IMG/VR virus record: IMGVR_UViG_3300042906_001319
Coordinates: 1-28,191 of that record
DNA: 28,191 nucleotides
DNA from: a virus
Direction: 5' to 3' (one strand)
Shown: one piece after another, positions 20,687-27,617 of the stretch
Layout: each line of letters opens with the position of its first letter
Position numbering within the stretch: position 1 is the first letter of the stretch
The notes under the pieces: generated by a model
Seen by the model: the letters and a program-made list of their open reading frames with translations, nothing else
Database searches by the model: none
What the model was told of the DNA's origin: nothing
Made by a program: the position numbers and the translations under genes

Positions 20687-21249
20687 AACTAAAACAACGT
20701 TTAGACAAATATTTGAAAGAATATTCTTTACCAAGATTGAAAGAATTTGGATTGACCGATATATCTGTATATGGGTTTAAATCACCTTCAGAAACAATTG
20801 GACAAATTTTTATAGATACAACACCAACAACAAGAAAAATCCCAAATCAAAGAACCAAAGATGAAAGATATCTTGAGTATATGATACAAGATGAGATTGA
20901 AGTTGGATTATCTTTATTTGGTGAAAATTATAGTGATTATTTAATATCTTACAACAAAAGACCTTTGTTTAAATTAGATGAAGAAAAACTACCCTTCAAA
21001 GAAAAAGTTAATGGAAACGCCAGAACGAGAGTTTTTTCTGAAAATACTAAGTCTGATGAATTAAAATGGCATTTCGATAATGAAGATAGAAGTGTAAAAG
21101 TAATCCAAAGTAACAATTGGAAAATTCAAATGGACAATCAGATGCCAAAATCACTAACTGAAGGTAAAGAATATTTTATACCTAAAGGTGTTTACCACCG
21201 AGTAATTAAGGGTAATGGAGATTTAAAAGTTGAAATTACTTTTAGGTAA
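20683..21249 (+). CDS. Phage-type protein with cupin-like C-terminus
   Basis: 188 aa. The N-terminal half is helical and charged. The C-terminal half, from about residue 125, reads LKWHFDNEDRSVKVIQSNNW, then WKIQMDNQMPKSLTEGKEYF and IPKGVYHRVIKGNGDLKVEI. That is a double-stranded beta-helix pattern with the cupin-like IPKGVYHR turn, and only parts of the metal site. I recall this C-terminal block from many phage proteins. It may be a binding or structural domain more than an oxygenase. It is coupled to the preceding gene by ATGA. Confidence 0.65.
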   Translation: MKLKQRLDKYLKEYSLPRLKEFGLTDISVYGFKSPSETIGQIFIDTTPTTRKIPNQRTKDERYLEYMIQDEIEVGLSLFGENYSDYLISYNKRPLFKLDEEKLPFKEKVNGNARTRVFSENTKSDELKWHFDNEDRSVKVIQSNNWKIQMDNQMPKSLTEGKEYFIPKGVYHRVIKGNGDLKVEITFR

Positions 21250-21305
21250 TTGTTCTGAAAATCCACTCATATTTTACACAAAATAAAAATAGTTTCGTAT
21301 ATAAT

Positions 21306-22337
21306 TTACTTATGAAATCTATTAAGTGCGTTTTGACTAATAAAAACATGTTCAGATTCTTTAAATTCTTCTAAAGTTGTTGAATTTGTGTATGACATCG
21401 CTGAACGTAAATAATCTTTTAAATTTTCAGTCCAAGAAGATAATGTATATTCAACTTTATTATACTTTGTAATTCCTTCAGATGTTGTTAATTTACTTTT
21501 TCCCCATTTTTTCTGTACTTCTTTGGTACTCATACCCCTGAATTTCTTGTAAAAGTGCTTTCTCAAAAATGGGAACTCGTTCCACAAATAAATAGATGTG
21601 TTTTCTGAAATTGGAAATAATTTAAACAATTCAGTTTCTGAAGATGATTCTAATGTTTTATTTAATACTCCACCCAACATTACATAATCAGCACCTAACG
21701 CTAATGCTTTAATAATATCGTCATAGTTTCTGAAACCTCCGTCAGCAACTATTTTAGTTTGATATCCATTTTGTTTTTTAATGACAAAACATTCATTAAT
21801 TAGTGATGCCATAGGATAGTGAATACCTGTATTTGCCGATGTTAAGCAACCACTACCTCCGCCAATACCCACTCTTATATAATGAACACCTATTTCTGCG
21901 AATTTTTGATATGTTTTAGGATTTGCAATATTACCAACCATTAATTCATAATTAGTACCTTTAGTTTTGGACAAAAAAGTTTTGGACAAATCATAAAGTT
22001 TCTTCATATGACCATTCGCAATATCTACCAATATTCTTTTAGGTGATTTATCTACTTCAAAATCATCAAAATAAGTGATGTATTCCTCAAATTCATCTAA
22101 CGATATTGAAATGAAAATATTTTTTGAATCTGAATATTCACATCTTGGTAAACAAACATCAAATCCTTGATTTATAAATAATTCATAATTTTCTTCACTA
22201 ACAACAGTATCCATTGGTGATACCATAATAGGTAAAGTTCCTTTGTCGTTCAAAATCGAACAACTTGTTCTACTATAAATAGAACTTAACACTTCCGGAA
22301 CAAGTGTGATGTCTTTGAAATCAAATTTTCTGTTCAT
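21306..22337 (-). CDS. GMP reductase / IMP dehydrogenase family enzyme
   Basis: 343 aa, a TIM barrel without CBS domains. Length fits GMP reductase (about 330-350 aa) better than IMP dehydrogenase (about 490). Landmarks: FDFKDITLVPE, LPIMVSPMDTVV, the active-site loop VGIGGGSGCLTSANTGIHYP with catalytic Cys164, KIVADGGFRNYDDIIKALAL, ADYVMLGG, and the flap FRGMSTKEVQKKWG. It would interconvert GMP and IMP, adjusting purine pools. The loop differs from the common GSxCTTR. It starts 3 nt after the thioesterase gene, so the two form an operon. Confidence 0.9.
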   Translation of the reverse strand: MNRKFDFKDITLVPEVLSSIYSRTSCSILNDKGTLPIMVSPMDTVVSEENYELFINQGFDVCLPRCEYSDSKNIFISISLDEFEEYITYFDDFEVDKSPKRILVDIANGHMKKLYDLSKTFLSKTKGTNYELMVGNIANPKTYQKFAEIGVHYIRVGIGGGSGCLTSANTGIHYPMASLINECFVIKKQNGYQTKIVADGGFRNYDDIIKALALGADYVMLGGVLNKTLESSSETELFKLFPISENTSIYLWNEFPFLRKHFYKKFRGMSTKEVQKKWGKSKLTTSEGITKYNKVEYTLSSWTENLKDYLRSAMSYTNSTTLEEFKESEHVFISQNALNRFHK

Positions 22338-22340
22338 ATC

Positions 22341-22790
22341 TTATTTTTTCCTTTCTTTTTCTAATTCTTCAGGTGTTAATAATCCTTTACCATATATCTT
22401 TACACGTTCGTGGTAACGAACTTTTACTCTATCAGAAATAGGTATTGAATTTCCATCATCATCAATTTTAACAAAAGTTATGTTTGTGTGAGTAACAACA
22501 TCTTGTAATCCTGTGTGTACATTATGTTTTCTAACTTCAATGTATAAAGTTAAAGAAGTTCTTCCAAATTTCAAAACTTTACCATATACTTTTAACAAGT
22601 TTCCCAACTTTACAGGACTTTTGAATATTAACTCTTCAATTTTTATTGTGACCACTTTGGGAGTATCACAAACTTGAGAAGCGTATGCAGCTGCGGTTTC
22701 ATCAATTAGCGCTAACATTGCTCCGCCAAACATGTTGCCGTGAACTCCAAGTTCACTGTTTTTACAAATAAACGTACTTAGTAATTCCAT
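22341..22790 (-). CDS. Acyl-CoA thioesterase (hotdog fold)
   Basis: 149 aa. The hotdog core is clear: LGVHGNMFGGAMLALIDETA (the HGNMFGG-x-x-L-x-x-ID-E signature of YciA/Acot-type enzymes), VVTIKIEELIFKSPVKLGNL, and a strand-rich end TNITFVKIDDDGN. It would hydrolyse acyl-CoA to fatty acid and CoA. An acyl-CoA thioesterase is uncommon in phages. It is first in an operon with the GMP reductase, from a complete host-type promoter 5 nt before the ATG. Confidence 0.88.
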   Translation of the reverse strand: MELLSTFICKNSELGVHGNMFGGAMLALIDETAAAYASQVCDTPKVVTIKIEELIFKSPVKLGNLLKVYGKVLKFGRTSLTLYIEVRKHNVHTGLQDVVTHTNITFVKIDDDGNSIPISDRVKVRYHERVKIYGKGLLTPEELEKERKK

Positions 22791-22795
22791 AAATT

Positions 22796-22827
22796 CAAAT
22801 ATAATAATTTAATTACAAAAAATCAAA
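22796..22827 (-). promoter_or_regulatory. Bacteroidota-type promoter abutting a start codon
   Basis: On the minus strand TTTG (22824-22827), 20 nt, TATATTTG (22796-22803), then 5 nt and the ATG at 22790. Both elements match. Confidence 0.65.
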
Positions 22828-22828
22828 G

Positions 22829-22836
22829 TATTTATC
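22829..22836 (+). promoter_or_regulatory. TATTTATC box deciding a GTG start
   Basis: TATTTATC-AAT-GTG, with the start at 22840. The spacing is the same as TATTTATC-AAT-ATG at 4857, which supports this GTG as the start. The ATG at 22838 is out of frame and meets a stop after two codons. Confidence 0.45.
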
Positions 22837-22839
22837 AAT

Positions 22840-23805
22840 GTGGTGAAAGAAAATTTATTAAAAATTGTAAACAAATACTTTAAAGATAGAGTATTGAAAT
22901 ATAATGGTCCTATAATACATGGGGTAGAAATGAATGCTGACATAGATTTCAAAGTCGAGGTTCTGAAGTCAAAAAAAATGATTAGTGTTGGTGAATGGTA
23001 TGATTATTTGTCGTTGAAAATAACTATTGTAGAGGTAAATAATGATATATCTAGGTTAATTCTGGGTTTAATACCTAATTTAGAAAATTTTGGTGAAAAA
23101 GAACTTTGGTATTTTAAACAACACTTAGGGTCATATCTTTATGATACATTTAAATTTTTTGATACTGATGTTAGGATTACTATAGATGAATTAGTACTTG
23201 ATGTTTCAGATAATAAACAATTAACAGAGTCAAAAATGAGTAGAATTGCAATCAGAACTGTTGTTAAAGACATTATAAAAATAATAAAAGACAATGAAGA
23301 GGGTGAGTTTAATTTACCAATTGATGGTGATGAATATAGTTTTACAAATTCACCTGTTGATTTCAGAGTAGAACTTTACTTAGTTCAAAACAATGATATA
23401 AAAAATTTTAATACTGAAGCGTATTCTGTAAGTAGTGTGGATATAATTGAGATTGGTGTTGAATACAATCCTAATTTAATAGAAAAACAATTATATGATT
23501 TGGTTGGGGAATTGAATGAAATTGTTGCACATGAAATCGAACATATTTTACAATCACATCGTGGTGAATATGAAATTGATGATGATATTGAGGAAATTAA
23601 AGACCCATTAAAATACTACACACAATCTCATGAAATTTCTGCCCAAATTAAAGGGTTTAAACGACTATCGAAACTTAGAAAAAAACCTTTTGAAGAGGTT
23701 GTGCTGAATTGGTTTGATACCCATAGTGATATACATACATTAAATGAAAAAGATAAAAACACGGTAATAAAAACAATTATAAGTACTTATAATAGTAGTA
23801 AATGA
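22840..23805 (+). CDS. Leader-containing zinc metallopeptidase (HExxH)
   Basis: 321 aa with a GTG start. Residues 231-235 HEIEH, in EIVAHEIEHILQSH, form the zinc site. A second conserved block YYTQSHEISAQIKGFKRLSK could give the third ligand (Glu265). The N-terminal 125 residues are a separate strand-rich domain. Between the two lies QLTESKMSRIAIRTVVKDII, which looks like an internal leader with an LTE-S cut site. It begins MVKENLLKIVNKYF, also leader-like. It is probably a virion-associated or processed protease. Substrate unknown. Confidence 0.75.
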   Translation: MVKENLLKIVNKYFKDRVLKYNGPIIHGVEMNADIDFKVEVLKSKKMISVGEWYDYLSLKITIVEVNNDISRLILGLIPNLENFGEKELWYFKQHLGSYLYDTFKFFDTDVRITIDELVLDVSDNKQLTESKMSRIAIRTVVKDIIKIIKDNEEGEFNLPIDGDEYSFTNSPVDFRVELYLVQNNDIKNFNTEAYSVSSVDIIEIGVEYNPNLIEKQLYDLVGELNEIVAHEIEHILQSHRGEYEIDDDIEEIKDPLKYYTQSHEISAQIKGFKRLSKLRKKPFEEVVLNWFDTHSDIHTLNEKDKNTVIKTIISTYNSSK

Positions 23806-23807
23806 AT

Positions 23808-24449
23808 TTAATCAGATACTGTTTTGTTGAATCTTTTTAACAATTTGGTTATTAATTCTTTAACAATAATCCCAGATACCGTTAAAACTGTGAAAGTCCC
23901 TAATCTTTTAACAATCTCTTGAATGTCTTTATTATTCAGTTCTCCGTCCGTTGCGATTTCATATAACATTGGTAAAATAGGAATAATGAATGCGTAACTT
24001 AAAATATTTGTTACTTTATGAAAGGTAATTCCCAAACTTTGGATAAAACCGATAAAAACTCTTTTTAATTCATTACTTTTTGATAGAATCTTTTTGAAAA
24101 TATTATATAATCCTTTTTCTTTAATGGTTTCTAAAATACTCCCAACAGTTTTTTTATTATCAATGAAATGAATTGCTATTATACCTGTTAATACCAAACT
24201 CAATTCAATATCTGACATTTCAGGATATATTCCTTGGACAAAATCATTAATTGGTCTCATAAATCCTCCAATTACTGCACCCCAAGTTAACATAAACTCT
24301 AAGTTCAACCCCGTTTGTTCAGAAGAATCTTTAACAATTTTTTTTATGAAATCATTATTTTTTTTAATTTGTGTTTCAAAATCATTCTTAAATGATTCAC
24401 TCAAAATTGTTCTTTTTTGTGACTCTGTGATAATAATTGATATACTCAT
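23808..24449 (-). CDS. Leader-bearing multi-helix membrane protein
   Basis: 213 aa. It starts MSISIIITESQKRTILSESF, the ITE-x-x-K-x-x-IL form of the leader. Likely membrane helices are LEFMLTWGAVIGGFM, LSLVLTGIIAIHFI, ILSYAFIIPILPMLYEIA and LGTFTVLTVSGIIVKELI. The C-terminus is basic. A leader on a membrane protein suggests it is carried in the virion and inserted during genome entry, or simply that the leader has another role. A TATTTATT box lies 5 nt before the start. Confidence 0.6.
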   Translation of the reverse strand: MSISIIITESQKRTILSESFKNDFETQIKKNNDFIKKIVKDSSEQTGLNLEFMLTWGAVIGGFMRPINDFVQGIYPEMSDIELSLVLTGIIAIHFIDNKKTVGSILETIKEKGLYNIFKKILSKSNELKRVFIGFIQSLGITFHKVTNILSYAFIIPILPMLYEIATDGELNNKDIQEIVKRLGTFTVLTVSGIIVKELITKLLKRFNKTVSD

Positions 24450-24454
24450 ATGAT

Positions 24455-24462
24455 AATAAATA
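24455..24462 (-). promoter_or_regulatory. TATTTATT box (minus)
   Basis: On the minus strand TATTTATT-ATCAT-ATG, with the start at 24449. It is 9 bp from the divergent box at 24472. Confidence 0.35.
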
Positions 24463-24471
24463 CTTCGAATA

Positions 24472-24479
24472 TATTTATT
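24472..24479 (+). promoter_or_regulatory. TATTTATT box (plus)
   Basis: TATTTATT with a 12-nt A-rich spacer to the ATG at 24492. This supports that start over the ATG at 24450. Confidence 0.35.
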
Positions 24480-24491
24480 GTAAAATACAAA

Positions 24492-25103
24492 ATGAATCCT
24501 GAGTTAAAAATTGGTGATAGAGTAGTTTTACTTTATATGGAAAATGAAAGTTCTGTTCTTATGGGTGAAAAAGGAACGGTAATTTATAAATCAAATGTTT
24601 TTGGTGATGACCAATATAATATTGAATGGGATAATGGTTCAAAATTGTCGTTATTAAACTGTTGTGATAAATGGGATACTGTTGAAAATTTTGAAAAAAG
24701 AATATTAAACAAAATTAAGAAAAAAGACATCATTGAAAATGATGAGAGTGATTTTAATAAAAAAATGTTAGCGAATATTGATGTTTTTGTTCATTTTAAA
24801 ATGAAATTCTTTCAAAAATATCTAATTATGGTTAGAAACTCAGGAATTATAAATATGTTTGGTGCATCACCTTATTTATATGTTGGAAGACAAAAAATAG
24901 AAGAAGAAATGTCATATAAAGATTTAGAAGGTGAACAATATGACGAAATGTTAGAAAATGCGGATAAGTCTAGAGACTTAATGATTCAAGGTACTGTAAG
25001 TTTTTTGGAAAAAACCGGAAAAGAAGTTAGTGTTGAAAATGTTAAGAGGTTTTTACCAAGATTTGCAACAAAAATAGTTGAGAACTATATGTTTTTATAC
25101 TAA
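24492..25103 (+). CDS. Hypothetical protein with KOW/SH3-like N-terminus
   Basis: 203 aa from the ATG at 24492 (an ATG at 24450 adds 14 residues but abuts the divergent start and lies upstream of the TATTTATT box). Residues 4-55 (LKIGDRVVLLYMENESSVLM, GEKGTVIYKSN, QYNIEWDNGSKLSLL) look like a small barrel found in KOW or mind-bomb-type domains. The rest is helical and unrecognised. It converges on the next gene with a 9-nt overlap of the 3' ends. Confidence 0.6.
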   Translation: MNPELKIGDRVVLLYMENESSVLMGEKGTVIYKSNVFGDDQYNIEWDNGSKLSLLNCCDKWDTVENFEKRILNKIKKKDIIENDESDFNKKMLANIDVFVHFKMKFFQKYLIMVRNSGIINMFGASPYLYVGRQKIEEEMSYKDLEGEQYDEMLENADKSRDLMIQGTVSFLEKTGKEVSVENVKRFLPRFATKIVENYMFLY

Positions 25104-25385
25104 CATATATTTCCACTCACCATCAACATTTTTTGGGGTAACTTCTCTATCTAAGAAAACTGCATTTTGTTCACCAGCATATAACCCCAAGATATTATAA
25201 TCATAATATTCTTCAGCCTCCTCCTCAGTCATCAAATCTTTTTCACGTAAGATTTGTATTATTTTAGGTTTACTGTACAAAATTCTAGGTCCGTTACCAA
25301 ATTCTTCAACAATACCTATTATTGCATCTTCCAAACCATCAAGTAGGATTGCACCTTCTGCGTATTCGTCTATATTTAATTCCAT
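25095..25385 (-). CDS. Conserved phage-type hypothetical protein
   Basis: 96 aa, acidic. The pattern LDGLEDAIIGIVEEFGNGPR, ILYSKPKIIQILREKDLMTE, EEAEEYYDYNILGLYAGEQN, AVFLD is one I recall from many phages and phage-like elements as an uncharacterised protein. No catalytic motif. It is a lone minus-strand gene within a plus-strand late cluster, possibly early-expressed. No clear TAnnTTTG box is visible upstream. Confidence 0.65.
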   Translation of the reverse strand: MELNIDEYAEGAILLDGLEDAIIGIVEEFGNGPRILYSKPKIIQILREKDLMTEEEAEEYYDYNILGLYAGEQNAVFLDREVTPKNVDGEWKYMLV

Positions 25386-25423
25386 AATAACAATTATAAT
25401 TAAAACATTCTATTGAATCAATA

Positions 25424-25431
25424 TATTTATT
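25424..25431 (+). promoter_or_regulatory. TATTTATT box
   Basis: TATTTATT with a 12-nt A-rich spacer before the ATG at 25444, matching 24472 and the endolysin arrangement. It could drive the cluster 25444-28191. Confidence 0.4.
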
Positions 25432-25443
25432 GAAAAAACAATT

Positions 25444-25896
25444 ATGAACTCATATTTTTTCGGAATCACAAAAGAAGAGAAAGAAAACATTCTCGACCAA
25501 CACAAAAAACCATACGATGGTTATGTTACACAATACATTAAACCTGAAGTTCAACCACTTTACGTTCAAGACTTTGCAAATGATAAAGAAGGTTTGACTG
25601 TAAACAATAAAGGTGAAGTTAAACACCACACCTACATGGGTATCAATGAAGACGTTTTTTCCGGCACTAAGTTCGAACCTGAAGTATCTTTTGATGAGGG
25701 TGAAACCGATGAACAATTGGATATGATTGGGGATGGTGATGATGATTTGGAACATGGTACTTTTGATGATGAAGATATTGACTTTTCAGATATTGATGTT
25801 ATTACATTTGATGAAGTGGAAGAAGAAGTTAAGGAACCTTTAAAAGAACAGGTAAATAAGACTTTGGATATGTTCAGAAGATTTAAAAATTATTAA
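25444..25896 (+). CDS. Leader-bearing acidic protein
   Basis: 150 aa. The leader is MNSYFFGITKEEKENILDQH followed by KKPYDGYVT. The middle (about 84-130) is very acidic (DMIGDGDDDLEHGTFDDEDI and on). The C-terminus turns basic and holds another LKEQ within PLKEQVNKTLDMFRRFKNY. It has no known domain. The leader, the acidic low-complexity region and a late-type box suggest a scaffold-like or packaged protein. Confidence 0.6.
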   Translation: MNSYFFGITKEEKENILDQHKKPYDGYVTQYIKPEVQPLYVQDFANDKEGLTVNNKGEVKHHTYMGINEDVFSGTKFEPEVSFDEGETDEQLDMIGDGDDDLEHGTFDDEDIDFSDIDVITFDEVEEEVKEPLKEQVNKTLDMFRRFKNY

Positions 25897-25897
25897 A

Positions 25898-26212
25898 ATG
25901 GAAGTTAGAGAAATTGTTAATTATTATATAAATGAAACTCTTCATACTTTAGAAGTTACATTTAAAACAAATAATGATAACGATGACGAGTTAAGAGTTG
26001 ACCAAGTAGATTTGAATGAAGCCGAAAACTTTGGTTTTTTATTTACAAAAACAAATGTTGAGGATTTATACGAAGATTTAAACCTTGATGAGGATGTTTT
26101 CGATATTGATGAGGATGAAGATGAAGAAATTGAGGTGGAGGAAGTTATTTCGTTTTTAAATGAATATTACGCAATATATCCTGAAAGACTACCATCAGTA
26201 ACAATATATTAA
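25898..26212 (+). CDS. Acidic hypothetical protein
   Basis: 104 aa, strongly acidic, with DLNLDEDVFDIDEDEDEEIE near residues 64-83. The first 35 residues form a likely beta hairpin (VNYYINETLHTLEVTFKTNN). No leader and no domain recognised. It starts 1 nt after the previous stop and ends 1 nt before the next start, so it is part of one operon. Confidence 0.6.
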   Translation: MEVREIVNYYINETLHTLEVTFKTNNDNDDELRVDQVDLNEAENFGFLFTKTNVEDLYEDLNLDEDVFDIDEDEDEEIEVEEVISFLNEYYAIYPERLPSVTIY

Positions 26213-26213
26213 A

Positions 26214-26465
26214 ATGAGAAATGATTTAGACTATATTATTAATCTAATGTCAAAATTTACCACATCAACTAATGATGGGGAAATTGGTGAACAAGATTCT
26301 GCAGGTGGAACTCCATCAGGTGGAGGAGGTGGTACAAAACCAAAATATCCTTCAGTTACTAAATGGGAAACAGGTTTAACAAGAGGACCGGCAAATCAAA
26401 TTGGTAATACAAAATGGTCAGATAGCGTAAAAGTTAATCGAGGAAAAGCAAATACTTTATTATAA
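26214..26465 (+). CDS. Leader-bearing small Gly-rich protein
   Basis: 83 aa. The N-terminus MRNDLDYIINLMSKFTTSTN leads to IGEQDS, a site of the [I/L]-x-E-Q type at residues 24-27. A Gly-rich linker (AGGTPSGGGGGTKPKY) is followed by WETGLTRGPANQIGNTKWSD, a block I recall from small proteins of related phages. It is probably a processed virion component. It is within the 25444-28191 cluster. Confidence 0.6.
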   Translation: MRNDLDYIINLMSKFTTSTNDGEIGEQDSAGGTPSGGGGGTKPKYPSVTKWETGLTRGPANQIGNTKWSDSVKVNRGKANTLL

Positions 26466-26472
26466 ACTCAAA

Positions 26473-26480
26473 TATTTATA
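26473..26480 (+). promoter_or_regulatory. TATTTATA box
   Basis: TATTTATA, 16 nt before the ATG at 26497, in the only larger gap (31 nt) of this cluster. Confidence 0.35.
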
Positions 26481-26496
26481 TAAAATAAAATAACTT

Positions 26497-27612
26497 ATGA
26501 AAGACAAAAAAATACAAGAAGCTGAAGAACAACTTAAAAGAGTTCTTCTTATGATGAAATACGATTCTTCAAAAACATTAAGTGAGAATAAAGAACAAAT
26601 TTTGGAAGATGATTATGGAACAGCCGCTGCGGTTGGAGTTGGTGGTGGTGCTGCGTTAGGTGCTGGTGCCGTTGCATTGGGTTCTCAAAGTGTACCAGTG
26701 GCGGTTGCGGTTGGTTCTACGTTTGGACCTACAGCGGCGGCAATTGGTTCTACTTTAGGTATTGGTCTAGCAGGTGGTGCAGCTGTTTTGGGTGGTGCAG
26801 TAGGATTGGCGGTATTACCTTTAGCATATTGGATTATTAGAAAAGATACGGGTTCTGCAAATTCGGTTAAAGAACTTTTACAAATGTGTAGTACAAATCC
26901 AAATATAAAAAAATTGGAACGTAAATTATCAGACACTCAAATTAGAGATTTATCCGATAAAATAAATGATGCGATAAATTATTCAACTGGAGGTTTTATA
27001 CCCGCAGGAACTGATGAAGAAAGTTTATATTCTGCTTTTAATTCTGTAAGTGAAGGTACTGCGGCCGATATATGTGCTTTAAATGATAAGTATAAAACAT
27101 CTTACGGTGATTTATATGAAGATTTGGATAGTGATATTGATAGTCCTGATGAGTGGAAAAAAATATATAGACCTTTAAGAAATTGTGTTGAAGATAGTTT
27201 ACTTAAAGTAAAAGAAGAAAATAAATGTCCTGAAGGTCAAATAATAAACCCTAAGACAAATAAATGTGAACCTTTAAAAAAGGGTGGAAATGGTACTTCA
27301 AAGTATAAAGTATGTAATAATTTCCCTTATGGATTATATTGCAAAAGTGAGGTCATTAGAAAAGTACAACAATGTCTTGGAACGAAAGATGACAGTTTAT
27401 TAGGTCCAGCAACTGAAAACGCATTAAAAGCTAATGGTTATTCATTACCATTAACTAAAGAAATGTATGATAAAATTGTTGCAAAATGTAGTGGTACTCA
27501 AACAAGTACTCAACAAACTGAAGTAAATCCATATGATAATTGGGAACCAAATGAACCCGAAACAGGAGACGCTTCAATAAATAAACAAGAAACAGATACA
27601 ACCGAAGGATAA
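26497..27612 (+). CDS. Leader-bearing protein with Gly/Ala hydrophobic region and peptidoglycan-binding-like tail
   Basis: 371 aa. The leader (residues 1-36) runs from MKDKKIQEAEEQLKRVLLMM to KTLSENKEQ, with LSEN as a likely cut. Residues 43-112 are Gly/Ala/Val-rich and hydrophobic, enough for two membrane passes. A helical domain with Cys follows (about 120-240), then a possible Cys-stabilised segment (CPEGQIINPKTNKCEPL). Residues about 268-330 resemble PG_binding_1 (VIRKVQQCLGTKDDSLLGPA, TENALKANG). The Thr/Glu-rich end is disordered. It may be ejected with DNA to reach the membrane and wall. Confidence 0.65.
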   Translation: MKDKKIQEAEEQLKRVLLMMKYDSSKTLSENKEQILEDDYGTAAAVGVGGGAALGAGAVALGSQSVPVAVAVGSTFGPTAAAIGSTLGIGLAGGAAVLGGAVGLAVLPLAYWIIRKDTGSANSVKELLQMCSTNPNIKKLERKLSDTQIRDLSDKINDAINYSTGGFIPAGTDEESLYSAFNSVSEGTAADICALNDKYKTSYGDLYEDLDSDIDSPDEWKKIYRPLRNCVEDSLLKVKEENKCPEGQIINPKTNKCEPLKKGGNGTSKYKVCNNFPYGLYCKSEVIRKVQQCLGTKDDSLLGPATENALKANGYSLPLTKEMYDKIVAKCSGTQTSTQQTEVNPYDNWEPNEPETGDASINKQETDTTEG

Positions 27613-27617
27613 TTACT

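Noticed and set aside
24450-24491. Upstream start for the gene at 24492
   Set aside because: The ATG at 24450 is adjacent to the divergent start codon and lies upstream of the TATTTATT box. The extra residues do not look like protein sequence of this family.
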